The position numbers were made by a program, and so were the translations under genes. From BOKV01 sp049289295 (GTDB lineage Bacteria > Pseudomonadota > Alphaproteobacteria > Rhizobiales > Rhizobiaceae): a stretch of DNA of 64,000 bases. This document shows, in pieces, positions 8,016-15,511 of the stretch (the first letter of the stretch is position 1; each line of letters starts with the position of its first letter). The notes under the pieces were generated by a model. The model was not told the origin of the DNA. It ran no database searches and worked only from the letters and a program-made list of their open reading frames with translations. Location of the stretch: the NCBI GenBank assembly GCA_049289295.1, contig JBATLL010000041.1, positions 124,001-188,000 of the forward strand. Reading direction: 5' to 3'.

Positions 8016-9869
8016 ATGATTGACCAGACACTGGTTGAGTCAGCGCTGGCTCGCATTCTGGCCAGCCAGACCTTCGAGAGGTCCGAGCGCGCACGCGATT
8101 TGCTCCGCTACGTGGTCAGCGAGGACCTTGCGGGGCGTGGCGACCGGCTGAAGGCATTCGTGATTGCCGTCGATGTTTTTGGCAAGGATGACCAGTTCGA
8201 CCCCTCCACTGATCCACTGGTGCGCGTGCATGCGGGGCGGTTGCGCGAATTGCTGGCCAGCTACCATGACGGCGAAGGGGCTGGCGAACCAGTTTGCATC
8301 GAGGTTCCCGTCGGCAGCTACCGGCCATCCTATGCCGAACAGGTAGCCCATCCAGCCGCAAACCGGTCTGCGATAGCAGGCGATGAAGTTGCCAGCCGCC
8401 TTGCAAGCCATGCGAGCGACCGCCAGGAAGAAGCGCTGGCAAGTGGTCTGCGCGAGGTTGCGGGCATGGTGCGCTCGACTGACATGCGCCAGCGCCTGGC
8501 GAGCAAGGCAATGCCAGCCCATGAGCCGGAAGCACAGGTCCGTCCAGCAGCCAGGGGTGTCGGCGTGGCGCCGCTTGTCCTGCGCCATCTCAAACTCTAC
8601 TGGCTGGCGCTGGCGATCATCATCACAATGCTGGGCTACGTTGTATTTGATCTCCTGCGCAAGCCAGCCGGGGACGGCAATGACGGTGGACAGGAGATCG
8701 CGGAAAAGGTGCGCGGGGCCAAGGGTGCCGTTACAGCGCAGCTATTGCCCAGCCTCGACGTTTCCCTGGAAAGCGGGGAGGCTGGCGCACGGCGTCTTTC
8801 TGCCCTTCTCATTTCAGCTGCACAGGGCTTTGGCACCGTCCGCATGGTCGAAGCTTCATCCGGTCCGGCAGGTAGCGAGGCCTTGCCGAGTTCGATCGAC
8901 TATCGCCTGGCAATATCGGATGGCCCAAGGGCAGGCAGCTATCTCGTCAGGCTAATCAATGTCGACACGAAGACAATCCTGCATTCCGGCATGCTGGGAG
9001 CAGCCGAAGGCGGATTGCCGCTTGATCATCAGGTTGCCAGCCTGCTGACGGCTGCGCTTACTCCTGGTGGCATCATTCATTCCGATGTGGCGAAGAACGG
9101 CAATGGCAACATGCTGACGACCTGCATCCAGGCAAACAATGCCTATGGCCGCGACAGGTCCGACGATCATTTTCGCGCGGCATTCGACTGTTTCAACTCG
9201 CTGGCGGCGCGCGATGTCCGCTCGCCGATTGTCTATACGGAACTGGCCGTCCTGCTGGCTGATGCTCCGCCTGGCAGGCAGGAAGCAGACAAGGGCTCGA
9301 CCCGGCAAGAAATCGAACGGCTGGCTGATCTCGCACTATCTGTCTCTCCGGGAAGCGCCTACGCCCATCGGGCAAAATCCATCGCGGCATCCCTGGGTGA
9401 AGGCAGTGAGCAGGCGTTGCGCTGGTCGAAGTCTGCGTTCGAAAACAATCCCTATAATCTTGAGCTTGAGGCTGCCTATGGGCAGGCGCTGGTCTTTGGT
9501 GCGGGAGATTTCGAGGCAGCAGTTCCCCTGCTGCAAAGGGCCGTTGATCTTGATGCGCGGTTCAAGCCTGCATGGGTCTATTCGCTGGTTTCAGGTCTCA
9601 TCATGGAGGGGGAATGGGAACAGGCCCACAAGTATTGCGGCCTGATCGCCGCATCTCCTGCAAGTCACTATCTGGCGATGCGGGCGGTCGTTGCGCATAC
9701 CGTCGGCAATGCAGTTGAGAGCGAGCAATTGCTGGAACGACTGGCTGGCATGGGGGACGCCTATGCGATGAACCCCGCGCAATTCTACGAGGAAAACGAT
9801 TATCCCGAGGACCTGGCGCAGCGACTGTTAACGGGTCTGCGTGAAGCCGGGTACGAAAAGGCCAGGTAG
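8016..9869 (+). CDS. Membrane protein: N-terminal regulator-like module and TPR domain
   Basis: This is a protein of 617 residues of unknown function. Residues 1-110 match a module common at the N-terminus of acidobacterial and alphaproteobacterial TPR or cyclase proteins: ILASQTFERSERARDLLRYV, then DRLKAFVIAVDVFGKD, DPLVRVHAGRLRELL and IEVPVGSYRP. A linker leads to one membrane helix at about 191-213. The outer part has a region resembling peptide- or sugar-binding folds and TPR-like helices from about 430 (SAYAHRAKSIAASLG, NPYNLELEAAYGQAL). This suggests a signal transmitter with a cytoplasmic effector and periplasmic sensor. ATG 8016 is preferred; GTG 8001 is possible, and neither has a good ribosome site. 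Confidence 0.7.
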   Translation: MIDQTLVESALARILASQTFERSERARDLLRYVVSEDLAGRGDRLKAFVIAVDVFGKDDQFDPSTDPLVRVHAGRLRELLASYHDGEGAGEPVCIEVPVGSYRPSYAEQVAHPAANRSAIAGDEVASRLASHASDRQEEALASGLREVAGMVRSTDMRQRLASKAMPAHEPEAQVRPAARGVGVAPLVLRHLKLYWLALAIIITMLGYVVFDLLRKPAGDGNDGGQEIAEKVRGAKGAVTAQLLPSLDVSLESGEAGARRLSALLISAAQGFGTVRMVEASSGPAGSEALPSSIDYRLAISDGPRAGSYLVRLINVDTKTILHSGMLGAAEGGLPLDHQVASLLTAALTPGGIIHSDVAKNGNGNMLTTCIQANNAYGRDRSDDHFRAAFDCFNSLAARDVRSPIVYTELAVLLADAPPGRQEADKGSTRQEIERLADLALSVSPGSAYAHRAKSIAASLGEGSEQALRWSKSAFENNPYNLELEAAYGQALVFGAGDFEAAVPLLQRAVDLDARFKPAWVYSLVSGLIMEGEWEQAHKYCGLIAASPASHYLAMRAVVAHTVGNAVESEQLLERLAGMGDAYAMNPAQFYEENDYPEDLAQRLLTGLREAGYEKAR

Positions 9870-9910
9870 GTTGCTGGCGCAGGCCTCGTCGCGGCTGATC
9901 GGGGCTGCGA

Positions 9911-10423
9911 TCAATCGTCGTGAACCCTGATGATCCTGGAATTGCCAAGTTTGTGCAGGGCCTGCGGTGAAATCGAGAAGATCGAGGTTGGCGTGCCAGC
10001 TGCAGCATAAACGGTATCGTGCTGCAATAAATCCTGGTCCATGAAGGTCAGCATCATGTTCGCATGCGCAAACGGGGGAATACCGCCGATTGCGTAACCA
10101 GTCACCTGACGAACGAAATCAGCATCGGGGCGGATGATCTTCTCGCCAATCTCGCCCGCAACAAGTGCTTCACGAACCCTGTTCCTGCCACTGACCAGCA
10201 GAAGATAGGGCTTTTTCGTGTCCCTTCCCTGAAAGACGAGCGACTTCACGATCCTGTCGACCGACGTCTGGCAAGCGGCGGCAGCTTCTTCGGCCGTGCG
10301 CGTGCTTTCAGCCATGATCCTGATATCAATCGGAAATCCGGCGTCGGCGGCATGTTGCGCGACTCTCAGGCATGCCTTGGGCAATGGCGTGGGGGAAGAA
10401 GGATCAGACAGGAAAATCTCCAT
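9911..10423 (-). CDS. YbaK/prolyl-tRNA-deacylase-domain protein
   Basis: This is a 170-residue YbaK/aminoacyl-tRNA-editing domain protein, a trans-editing factor that probably hydrolyses mischarged aminoacyl-tRNA in the cytoplasm. Supporting features are the central stretch IVKSLVFQG (YbaK/ProX Lys motif), GYAIGGIPPFAH near residue 110, and the closing strands TVYAAAGTPTSIF. The GYxxGGxPPFGH-like motif fits the family well. I used ATG 10423 (MEIFLSD); the frame extends upstream to 10462, but those residues (YREFCCCAPF) do not look like the family. The substrate (Cys-tRNA-Pro, Ala-tRNA-Pro or other) cannot be told. It converges on the TPR gene and diverges from the next gene. Confidence 0.85.
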   Translation of the reverse strand: MEIFLSDPSSPTPLPKACLRVAQHAADAGFPIDIRIMAESTRTAEEAAAACQTSVDRIVKSLVFQGRDTKKPYLLLVSGRNRVREALVAGEIGEKIIRPDADFVRQVTGYAIGGIPPFAHANMMLTFMDQDLLQHDTVYAAAGTPTSIFSISPQALHKLGNSRIIRVHDD

Positions 10424-10506
10424 TTGAACAAAAGGTGCACAACAACAAAATTCCCGATACAATTCTTAAGAAAGGATTAACCCTTTCGCAATCACCGGAG
10501 GAAGCG

Positions 10507-11109
10507 ATGGCAGATTCTGACATCGACGCCAGGGAAATCGAGGCCAAGGCTCATCGCCTCAGTGAAGCGGTCAGCCGCATCCGCAATGCTCAGGCCGACC
10601 GCGACGATGTCGTGGTGGAAATGAAGCAGGCTGCGCGGGCTCGCCTTGAGCTTCTGGCGCAGGATCTGCAGCCCGTGTTCGAACAATTGCCGGAGGGTAG
10701 TGACCAGTTCGAGTTTGCCCTGACTTCAGGGGAAACGCCACGCCTGTGGATAGACATGACCGCTTTCGTGCGCATGGGCAGAGATCGCCGTATCTATGAA
10801 TTCGTCAAGGATACGCGCCTTGGCAGAACTCTTCTGGGTGAAACTGAAAATCGCGAACGCGCGGCCAGCATGGTCACCAACTATGTCGCGGAGCGCATCC
10901 TCGAGCGCGAGCGGATGATCGAAGGCGACTGGATCGCGATGCGCGGCTACGACTTCAACAATTCCGAAAAACCCGCCGTTGTCGACACGGAAGTGAAGCC
11001 GACACCGGGTCCTGGCTGGAGAACCTTCCTGCTGTTTTTCCTGGCAATGCTTGCAGGTGCAGCGGGCATGGTTGCCTGGGCATGGTTCGGGAAGATGCCA
11101 AGCTTCTGA
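10507..11109 (+). CDS. Conserved alphaproteobacterial C-tail-anchored protein
   Basis: This is a protein of 200 residues that I recognise as conserved in Rhizobiales but without a known function. Residues 1-60 look alpha-helical and charged (REIEAKAHRLSEAVSRIRNA, possible coiled coil). The middle contains a conserved part, PRLWIDMTAFVRMGRDRR. A proline-rich linker (KPTPGPG) precedes a single membrane helix at about 170-193, with only a few residues after it. Orientation is therefore probably a cytoplasmic body with a tail anchor. The start ATG 10507 has GGAGG six bases upstream; the frame is open earlier, but without similar support. Confidence 0.75.
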   Translation: MADSDIDAREIEAKAHRLSEAVSRIRNAQADRDDVVVEMKQAARARLELLAQDLQPVFEQLPEGSDQFEFALTSGETPRLWIDMTAFVRMGRDRRIYEFVKDTRLGRTLLGETENRERAASMVTNYVAERILERERMIEGDWIAMRGYDFNNSEKPAVVDTEVKPTPGPGWRTFLLFFLAMLAGAAGMVAWAWFGKMPSF

Positions 11110-11123
11110 AAGCCGCGCCCTGA

Positions 11124-12032
11124 TCAATCCGATCTGACAAGCAGCCTGTTCGAGAGGGCCTTGATGTCCGGGCCTGACTCGCCATAACCGAACTCCCGCA
11201 TCGTGATCGACCATGCGTCACGGTTGCGTTCTATCGCGAACAGGTTGTAGCGGGCAGCAGGGCGCTGCCCGCCGGGGGCCTGTGCGCCTGACGGCACGCC
11301 GATCACCGGAACGGCTGCCCGTGGTCCGTCGATCCATGCCGTGCTGGCGAGGTGAGTATGGCCATGGAGTACAAGTTCAGCACCCTCCTGCGCAATGATC
11401 CTGCGGAACAGCCTGGCCCCGACGAGGCGTTTGTGGAATTGTGTCGAGCGTGCCGCCGGCGGGTGGTGGATGAGGACAACACGGCAATGGCCTGCTTCGC
11501 GTTCGCGCCGCAGGATTTCCGCCAGTCGGTTTGCCTGCGCCAGGCGGAAGTATCCGGTGGCCAGAAATGGCAGGGAAGCACGGGCTGAATTGCAGGAAAT
11601 GAGTGAAACGCCGTCCCTTGTGCGTACACTCGGAAATCCGGCTTCGCCGGACACGGGTTGGCCATCATCGCCAATGACCCATTCCTGCCAACGCTCGAGC
11701 GCCAGGCTCAGTGAATTTGGAACATAAGCATCGTGATTGCCGCATACGATCGAAACATTGCGTGGATTTCCCAATCCCAGGAGCCAGTCGCGCGCGTTCT
11801 CGATCTCAGCGGGCAGGCCCAGATTGACAAGGTCCCCGGTAACGGCGACGTGGTCCGGGTTCTGGGACTTGAGGTGTTCAAGCAGGCGAGCCATTGTGGC
11901 AGGCTGATGGGAGTTCATCCTGTTTCGCCGCCAGTTGACATAGCCTGTGATACGCTTCGAAATGAGTTCGCGCCGCCTGATGGCGGGGAGCGGGCCTAGA
12001 TGGACATCGGAAATATGAGCCAGACTGAACAT
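11124..12032 (-). CDS. Calcineurin-like metallophosphoesterase
   Basis: This is a cytoplasmic phosphoesterase of 302 residues with all metal-site motifs in order: SDVHLG (residue 6 on), GDLVNLG (about 67), GNHD (about 98), HHPP (about 190) and GHTH (about 224). It resembles the Icc/3',5'-cyclic-AMP phosphodiesterase branch, but the substrate cannot be set from sequence. I chose ATG 12032 (MFSLAHISDVH) because the strand-loop metal motif usually begins within ten residues of the start. It diverges from the Nudix gene with 77 bases between starts. Confidence 0.87.
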   Translation of the reverse strand: MFSLAHISDVHLGPLPAIRRRELISKRITGYVNWRRNRMNSHQPATMARLLEHLKSQNPDHVAVTGDLVNLGLPAEIENARDWLLGLGNPRNVSIVCGNHDAYVPNSLSLALERWQEWVIGDDGQPVSGEAGFPSVRTRDGVSLISCNSARASLPFLATGYFRLAQANRLAEILRREREAGHCRVVLIHHPPAARSTQFHKRLVGARLFRRIIAQEGAELVLHGHTHLASTAWIDGPRAAVPVIGVPSGAQAPGGQRPAARYNLFAIERNRDAWSITMREFGYGESGPDIKALSNRLLVRSD

Positions 12033-12109
12033 GCCATGGCGAATAGACCATGCACCGCATCGCGACAAGATGGCAGTCCATCGCGAAACAGCCAGAAAGA
12101 CAGCTCCGC

Positions 12110-12568
12110 ATGAAGACTTCCATACTGCGACGCGGGGTGCATGGGCTGTTCTTGATGAAGCGTGGCCTTACGCTTGGCGTTCGCGGCGTCCTGCATGACC
12201 GGCAGGGAAGGGTACTGCTGGTGCGCCACACCTATGTAAAAGGCTGGCACTTTCCCGGTGGTGGTGTGGAGCCGCATGAAAACGCAGTGCAAGCGCTTGA
12301 AAGGGAGGTGCGGGAAGAGGCCAGCATTCAGCTCGGCTCGCCGCCTGTCCTTTACAACGTCTATCACAACCACGCCCTCAATGGCCGCGATCACGTTCTG
12401 GTCTATCGTTGCGAGACCTGGGAAGAGGCCGGGCCTTTCAAGCCCGGAGCGGAAATCTCGGATGCCAGGTTCTTCGCACTGGATGCTTTGCCCGACGATG
12501 TGTCGAGTGGAACCAGTCGGCGCATTGGCGAATTGTTCAACGGCTCACCAGTGTCTTCGGACTGGTGA
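12110..12568 (+). CDS. Nudix hydrolase
   Basis: This is a 152-residue hydrolase of nucleoside-diphosphate-linked compounds. The Nudix box runs from GGGVEPHENA to REVREEASI at about residues 50-72. The N-terminal RRGVHGLFLMKRGLTLGVRG is common in alphaproteobacterial members of unknown substrate. The start ATG 12110 (MKTSILRR) is preferred over ATG 12050, which would add a basic, non-family extension. It converges on the glutathionyl-hydroquinone reductase gene with five bases between stops. Confidence 0.88.
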   Translation: MKTSILRRGVHGLFLMKRGLTLGVRGVLHDRQGRVLLVRHTYVKGWHFPGGGVEPHENAVQALEREVREEASIQLGSPPVLYNVYHNHALNGRDHVLVYRCETWEEAGPFKPGAEISDARFFALDALPDDVSSGTSRRIGELFNGSPVSSDW

Positions 12569-12573
12569 ATTGA

Positions 12574-13557
12574 TCAGGCAAAACGGCTGTCGCGGTCGTG
12601 GGGTGCACTGAAGTCGAGCAATGGCCCGCCTGGCACCACCCGATGCGGATTAATGGTTTCGTGGCTGGCATAATAGTGATGCTTGATGTGATGCAGGTTC
12701 ACCGTCTGCGCTATGCCGGGCATCTGATAGAGATCGCGCAGATAGTTCGACAGGTTTGGATAGTCGGCGATGCGCCTGAGATTGCATTTGAAATGGCCGA
12801 CATAGACCGCGTCGAAGCGGATCAGGGTCGTGAACAGGCGCCAGTCGGCCTCGGTGATTTCCTCACCAGCGAGATACCTGTCTTGTGACAGTGTTTCTTC
12901 CAGCCAGTCGAGTGAGGCGAACAATTCGCCAAAGGCTTCGTCATAGGCGTCCTGGCGGGTTGCAAAGCCGCACCTGTAGACGCCGTTGTTCACGGTCTCG
13001 TAAACGCGGGCATTGACCGCATCGATGCGCTCGCGCAGATGCGCAGGATAATAATCCGTGTTGCTTCGCGTGAGATGATCGAACGCGGAATTGAACATTC
13101 GGATGATCTCCGACGACTCATTCGACACGATCGTCTTGCGCTTCCTGTCCCACAGAACTGGCACGGTCACCCGGCCCGAATAGTCGGGTTTGGCGAGGGT
13201 ATAGACCTGATGGAGACACGAGGCGTTGTTGACATCATCGGGTGTTGCGCCGTCCAGATCGGAGAAGGTCCAGCCGTCCTTTCCCATGAAGTGATCAACC
13301 ACTGAAACGGAAATCAGCGGCTCAAGCTTCTTCAGCTTGCGGAATATCAAAGTGCGATGAGCCCAGGGGCAGGCTAGCGACACATAGAGATGGTAGCGGT
13401 CCGCCTCGGCAGCAAAACCGTCCTGGCCGGTGGGGCCGGCCTTGCCATCCCTGGTAACCCAGTTGCGGAACTGCGCATCTGTTCGAATGAACCGCCCGCC
13501 TGTCGACTTGGTGTCGTACCATTCGTCGTGCCACTTTCCGTCAACCAGGAGGCCCAT
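12574..13557 (-). CDS. Glutathionyl-hydroquinone reductase (Xi-class GST)
   Basis: This is a 327-residue enzyme that removes glutathione from glutathionyl-hydroquinones, a cytoplasmic detoxification step. The catalytic cysteine lies in ACPWAHRTL at about residue 63 of the thioredoxin-like domain; CPWAHR is diagnostic of the YqjG/ECM4 family. The helical C-terminal domain carries GEEITEADWRLFTTLIRFD, and the HYYASHETINP tail is family-typical. The ATG at 13557 gives the family length. Confidence 0.92.
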   Translation of the reverse strand: MGLLVDGKWHDEWYDTKSTGGRFIRTDAQFRNWVTRDGKAGPTGQDGFAAEADRYHLYVSLACPWAHRTLIFRKLKKLEPLISVSVVDHFMGKDGWTFSDLDGATPDDVNNASCLHQVYTLAKPDYSGRVTVPVLWDRKRKTIVSNESSEIIRMFNSAFDHLTRSNTDYYPAHLRERIDAVNARVYETVNNGVYRCGFATRQDAYDEAFGELFASLDWLEETLSQDRYLAGEEITEADWRLFTTLIRFDAVYVGHFKCNLRRIADYPNLSNYLRDLYQMPGIAQTVNLHHIKHHYYASHETINPHRVVPGGPLLDFSAPHDRDSRFA

Positions 13558-13889
13558 TTCAAATCCCTTCGCATTTCACCGCGGTCTGCATCTAACCCTT
13601 CTGTCGGTTTTTTGAAGACTGGGCCTGTTGAACGTATTGTCAACCTTCACCGGTTGCGGATCAGTTTTTCAATAGCATTTGCGTGCAGTTCGCTGTCGTG
13701 TTAATGGCGCAATCATTGATCAGTTCCAAGGCAGGTCAGGAAGGTTTATCGCAGTGATCGGAATTCAACGACGACGAATGACAATGCATCCCGCGCCGCG
13801 CGCGATGGATGCCTGTGCTTTCGTTGCGCTGGAGTTCTGACCTGTAGGCGGCTCCAGCGAAAACCCGGTTCGCTTCGGAGATTGCTGCC
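13558..13889. other. 332-base intergenic region between divergent genes
   Basis: This region lies between the starts of the glutathionyl-hydroquinone reductase and GNAT genes and must hold promoters for both. The only clear structure is an inverted repeat CGCTGGAG (13827-13834) / CTCCAGCG (13852-13859) with a 17-base loop, 31 bases before the GNAT start. I see no convincing small gene or RNA gene. Confidence 0.6.
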
Positions 13890-14408
13890 ATGTCCAGCCT
13901 TGCCATCCGGATAATTCCTGAATATGCTTCGCACGATGAAGCCGTCGAAAAGATGGGTGCCGCCGCGTTCGGTCCCGGACGCTTCGCGCGCGCCGCCTTC
14001 CGGCTGCGGGAAGGCAACCCGCATCATCCCGATCTGAGTTTCGTGGCGCTTGTCAGCCAGGACGGGGCGCCTGAAGTCCTTGCCGGTTCGGTACGCCTGA
14101 CGGCCATCTGCATTGGTGGCAAGCGTGCGCTGGTGCTGGGGCCGCTCGTCGTGTTGCCATGTTTCAAGAATGCGGGCATCGGACGCGAATTGATGAATTG
14201 CTCCATTCTCGCGGCAAGGGACATGGGCGAGGCGTTCATTATTCTCGTTGGCGATGAGCCCTATTATGGCAAATTCGGCTTCAAGGTGATCCCGCATGGG
14301 CAGATTACCTTGCCGGGACCGGCTGATCCTGCGCGCATGCTGTATTGCGAGCTGCAGCCGGGGATCGTCGGTGAATACAGGGGTAAGGCACTGACTTTCA
14401 TGCAATAA
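13890..14408 (+). CDS. GNAT-family N-acetyltransferase
   Basis: This is a cytoplasmic acetyl-CoA-dependent acetyltransferase of the YhbS-like branch, 172 residues. The acetyl-CoA-binding core is LGPLVVLPCFKNAGIGRELM at about 88-107, followed by the conserved GDEPYYGKFGF near 130. The substrate (small amine or protein N-terminus) is unknown. The ATG at 13890 gives the family start; the long untranslated region before it contains a hairpin. Confidence 0.85.
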   Translation: MSSLAIRIIPEYASHDEAVEKMGAAAFGPGRFARAAFRLREGNPHHPDLSFVALVSQDGAPEVLAGSVRLTAICIGGKRALVLGPLVVLPCFKNAGIGRELMNCSILAARDMGEAFIILVGDEPYYGKFGFKVIPHGQITLPGPADPARMLYCELQPGIVGEYRGKALTFMQ

Positions 14409-14553
14409 TGTAACAGTGCAGGATTTTCTTGCAGGCCTTGCGGTCCAATCGCGGGAATGTCACCGCTGATGCTGTTGACAATCTGCAAGGTTGAAATAAT
14501 GGTCCGGTGCTAGCGCTGGGGGGCGTGATTTGGATCGTCCAGGCTACCGCGTG

Positions 14554-14568
14554 GTTCGGTAACCGAAC
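14554..14568. promoter_or_regulatory. Palindrome ahead of the L,D-transpeptidase gene
   Basis: GTTCGG-TAA-CCGAAC is a 6+3+6 inverted repeat ending 19 bases before the start codon at 14588. It could be a repressor site or a short hairpin over the ribosome-binding region. No regulator is identified. Confidence 0.4.
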
Positions 14569-14587
14569 AACCCAACCGGATTTGGTC

Positions 14588-15352
14588 ATGAAAATTCGCA
14601 GTTTCCTTCTGATCGCATCAGCCGCAGCAATTGCATTCTCGGTTCCTGCAGGCGCGCAGACAAAACCAGCTACCGAAGTCGTCAAGGTCAAGAAAAAGAA
14701 GACCGTGAAGGTGAAGGCTGAAACCAAGGCCGAAAAGGTCGTGGTGGAAAAGCCGACGCTCAAGTCAACACCGGTGCTTTTCGGCATCTTCAATGCGGAA
14801 AAGCCGAAGCTTGAGCCGCTCACGGAAGAGCAGATCCAGAACGACGAGAAGTATGCGGTAATTTCGGAAAAGAAGAAGGTCAAGATTGACCGGAAATTCG
14901 TTCCCCAGACGGTGTCTTTCAAGGGCTACAAGCCGGGAACGATTGTCATCGATACCAAGGAAAAGTTCCTCTACTTCATCGATTCACCGGTTTCGGCTTT
15001 CCGATACGGTGTGGCGGTTGGCAAGGAAGGCCTGCTCTTCACTGGCAAGGCTACCGTTGGATCGAAGCAGGCCTGGCCGCGCTGGATTCCGACCAAGGAA
15101 ATGATCGCCCGTGATCCTGGCCGCTACAAGCGTTATTCAGACGGCATGGACGGGGGACCGGAAAATCCGCTCGGCGCCCGCGCGATCTATCTGTTCCAGG
15201 GCAAGCAGGACACCTACCTGCGCATTCACGGAACCAATCAGCCAAACTCGATTGGAACCGCTTCATCGAATGGCTGTTTCCGCATGATCAACGAGCATGT
15301 CATGGATCTGTATGATCGCGTGAAGATGGGCGCGGAAGTCGTCGTTCTGTAA
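14588..15352 (+). CDS. L,D-transpeptidase (YkuD domain), exported
   Basis: This is a 254-residue periplasmic enzyme that makes or edits 3-3 peptidoglycan cross-links or anchors lipoproteins. A signal peptide covers residues 1-22 (cut after SVPAGA). A lysine-rich, low-complexity linker (VKVKKKKTVKVKAETKAEK) follows at about 30-50. The YkuD catalytic domain closes with HGTNQP and SNGCFRM, where Cys in SNGC is the nucleophile near residue 233. The start ATG 14588 is set by the signal peptide. A strong terminator follows 48 bases after the stop. Confidence 0.92.
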   Translation: MKIRSFLLIASAAAIAFSVPAGAQTKPATEVVKVKKKKTVKVKAETKAEKVVVEKPTLKSTPVLFGIFNAEKPKLEPLTEEQIQNDEKYAVISEKKKVKIDRKFVPQTVSFKGYKPGTIVIDTKEKFLYFIDSPVSAFRYGVAVGKEGLLFTGKATVGSKQAWPRWIPTKEMIARDPGRYKRYSDGMDGGPENPLGARAIYLFQGKQDTYLRIHGTNQPNSIGTASSNGCFRMINEHVMDLYDRVKMGAEVVVL

Positions 15353-15400
15353 AGCGGACTGGCCAGAGCGCTAGTTCAGCTTCTGGGTAAAAAAGATCAG

Positions 15401-15434
15401 CCGGTGCCTCCAGATTGTTGAGGCACCGGTTTTT
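15401..15434 (+). terminator. Rho-independent terminator after the L,D-transpeptidase gene
   Basis: CCGGTGCCTC (15401-15410) and GAGGCACCGG (15420-15429) form a perfect 10-pair stem with a 9-base loop, followed by TTTTT. It lies between convergent genes and terminates the plus-strand transcript; in the other direction the stem is preceded by AAAAA on the template side, so it is mainly one-way. Confidence 0.92.
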
Positions 15435-15511
15435 CATGCCTGCCGGTTCAGTTCCGGTCGTGTCCAATTGAAACTCCAGGATGGATCTGCCAGCCAATCC
15501 AGGGCGCAGCT

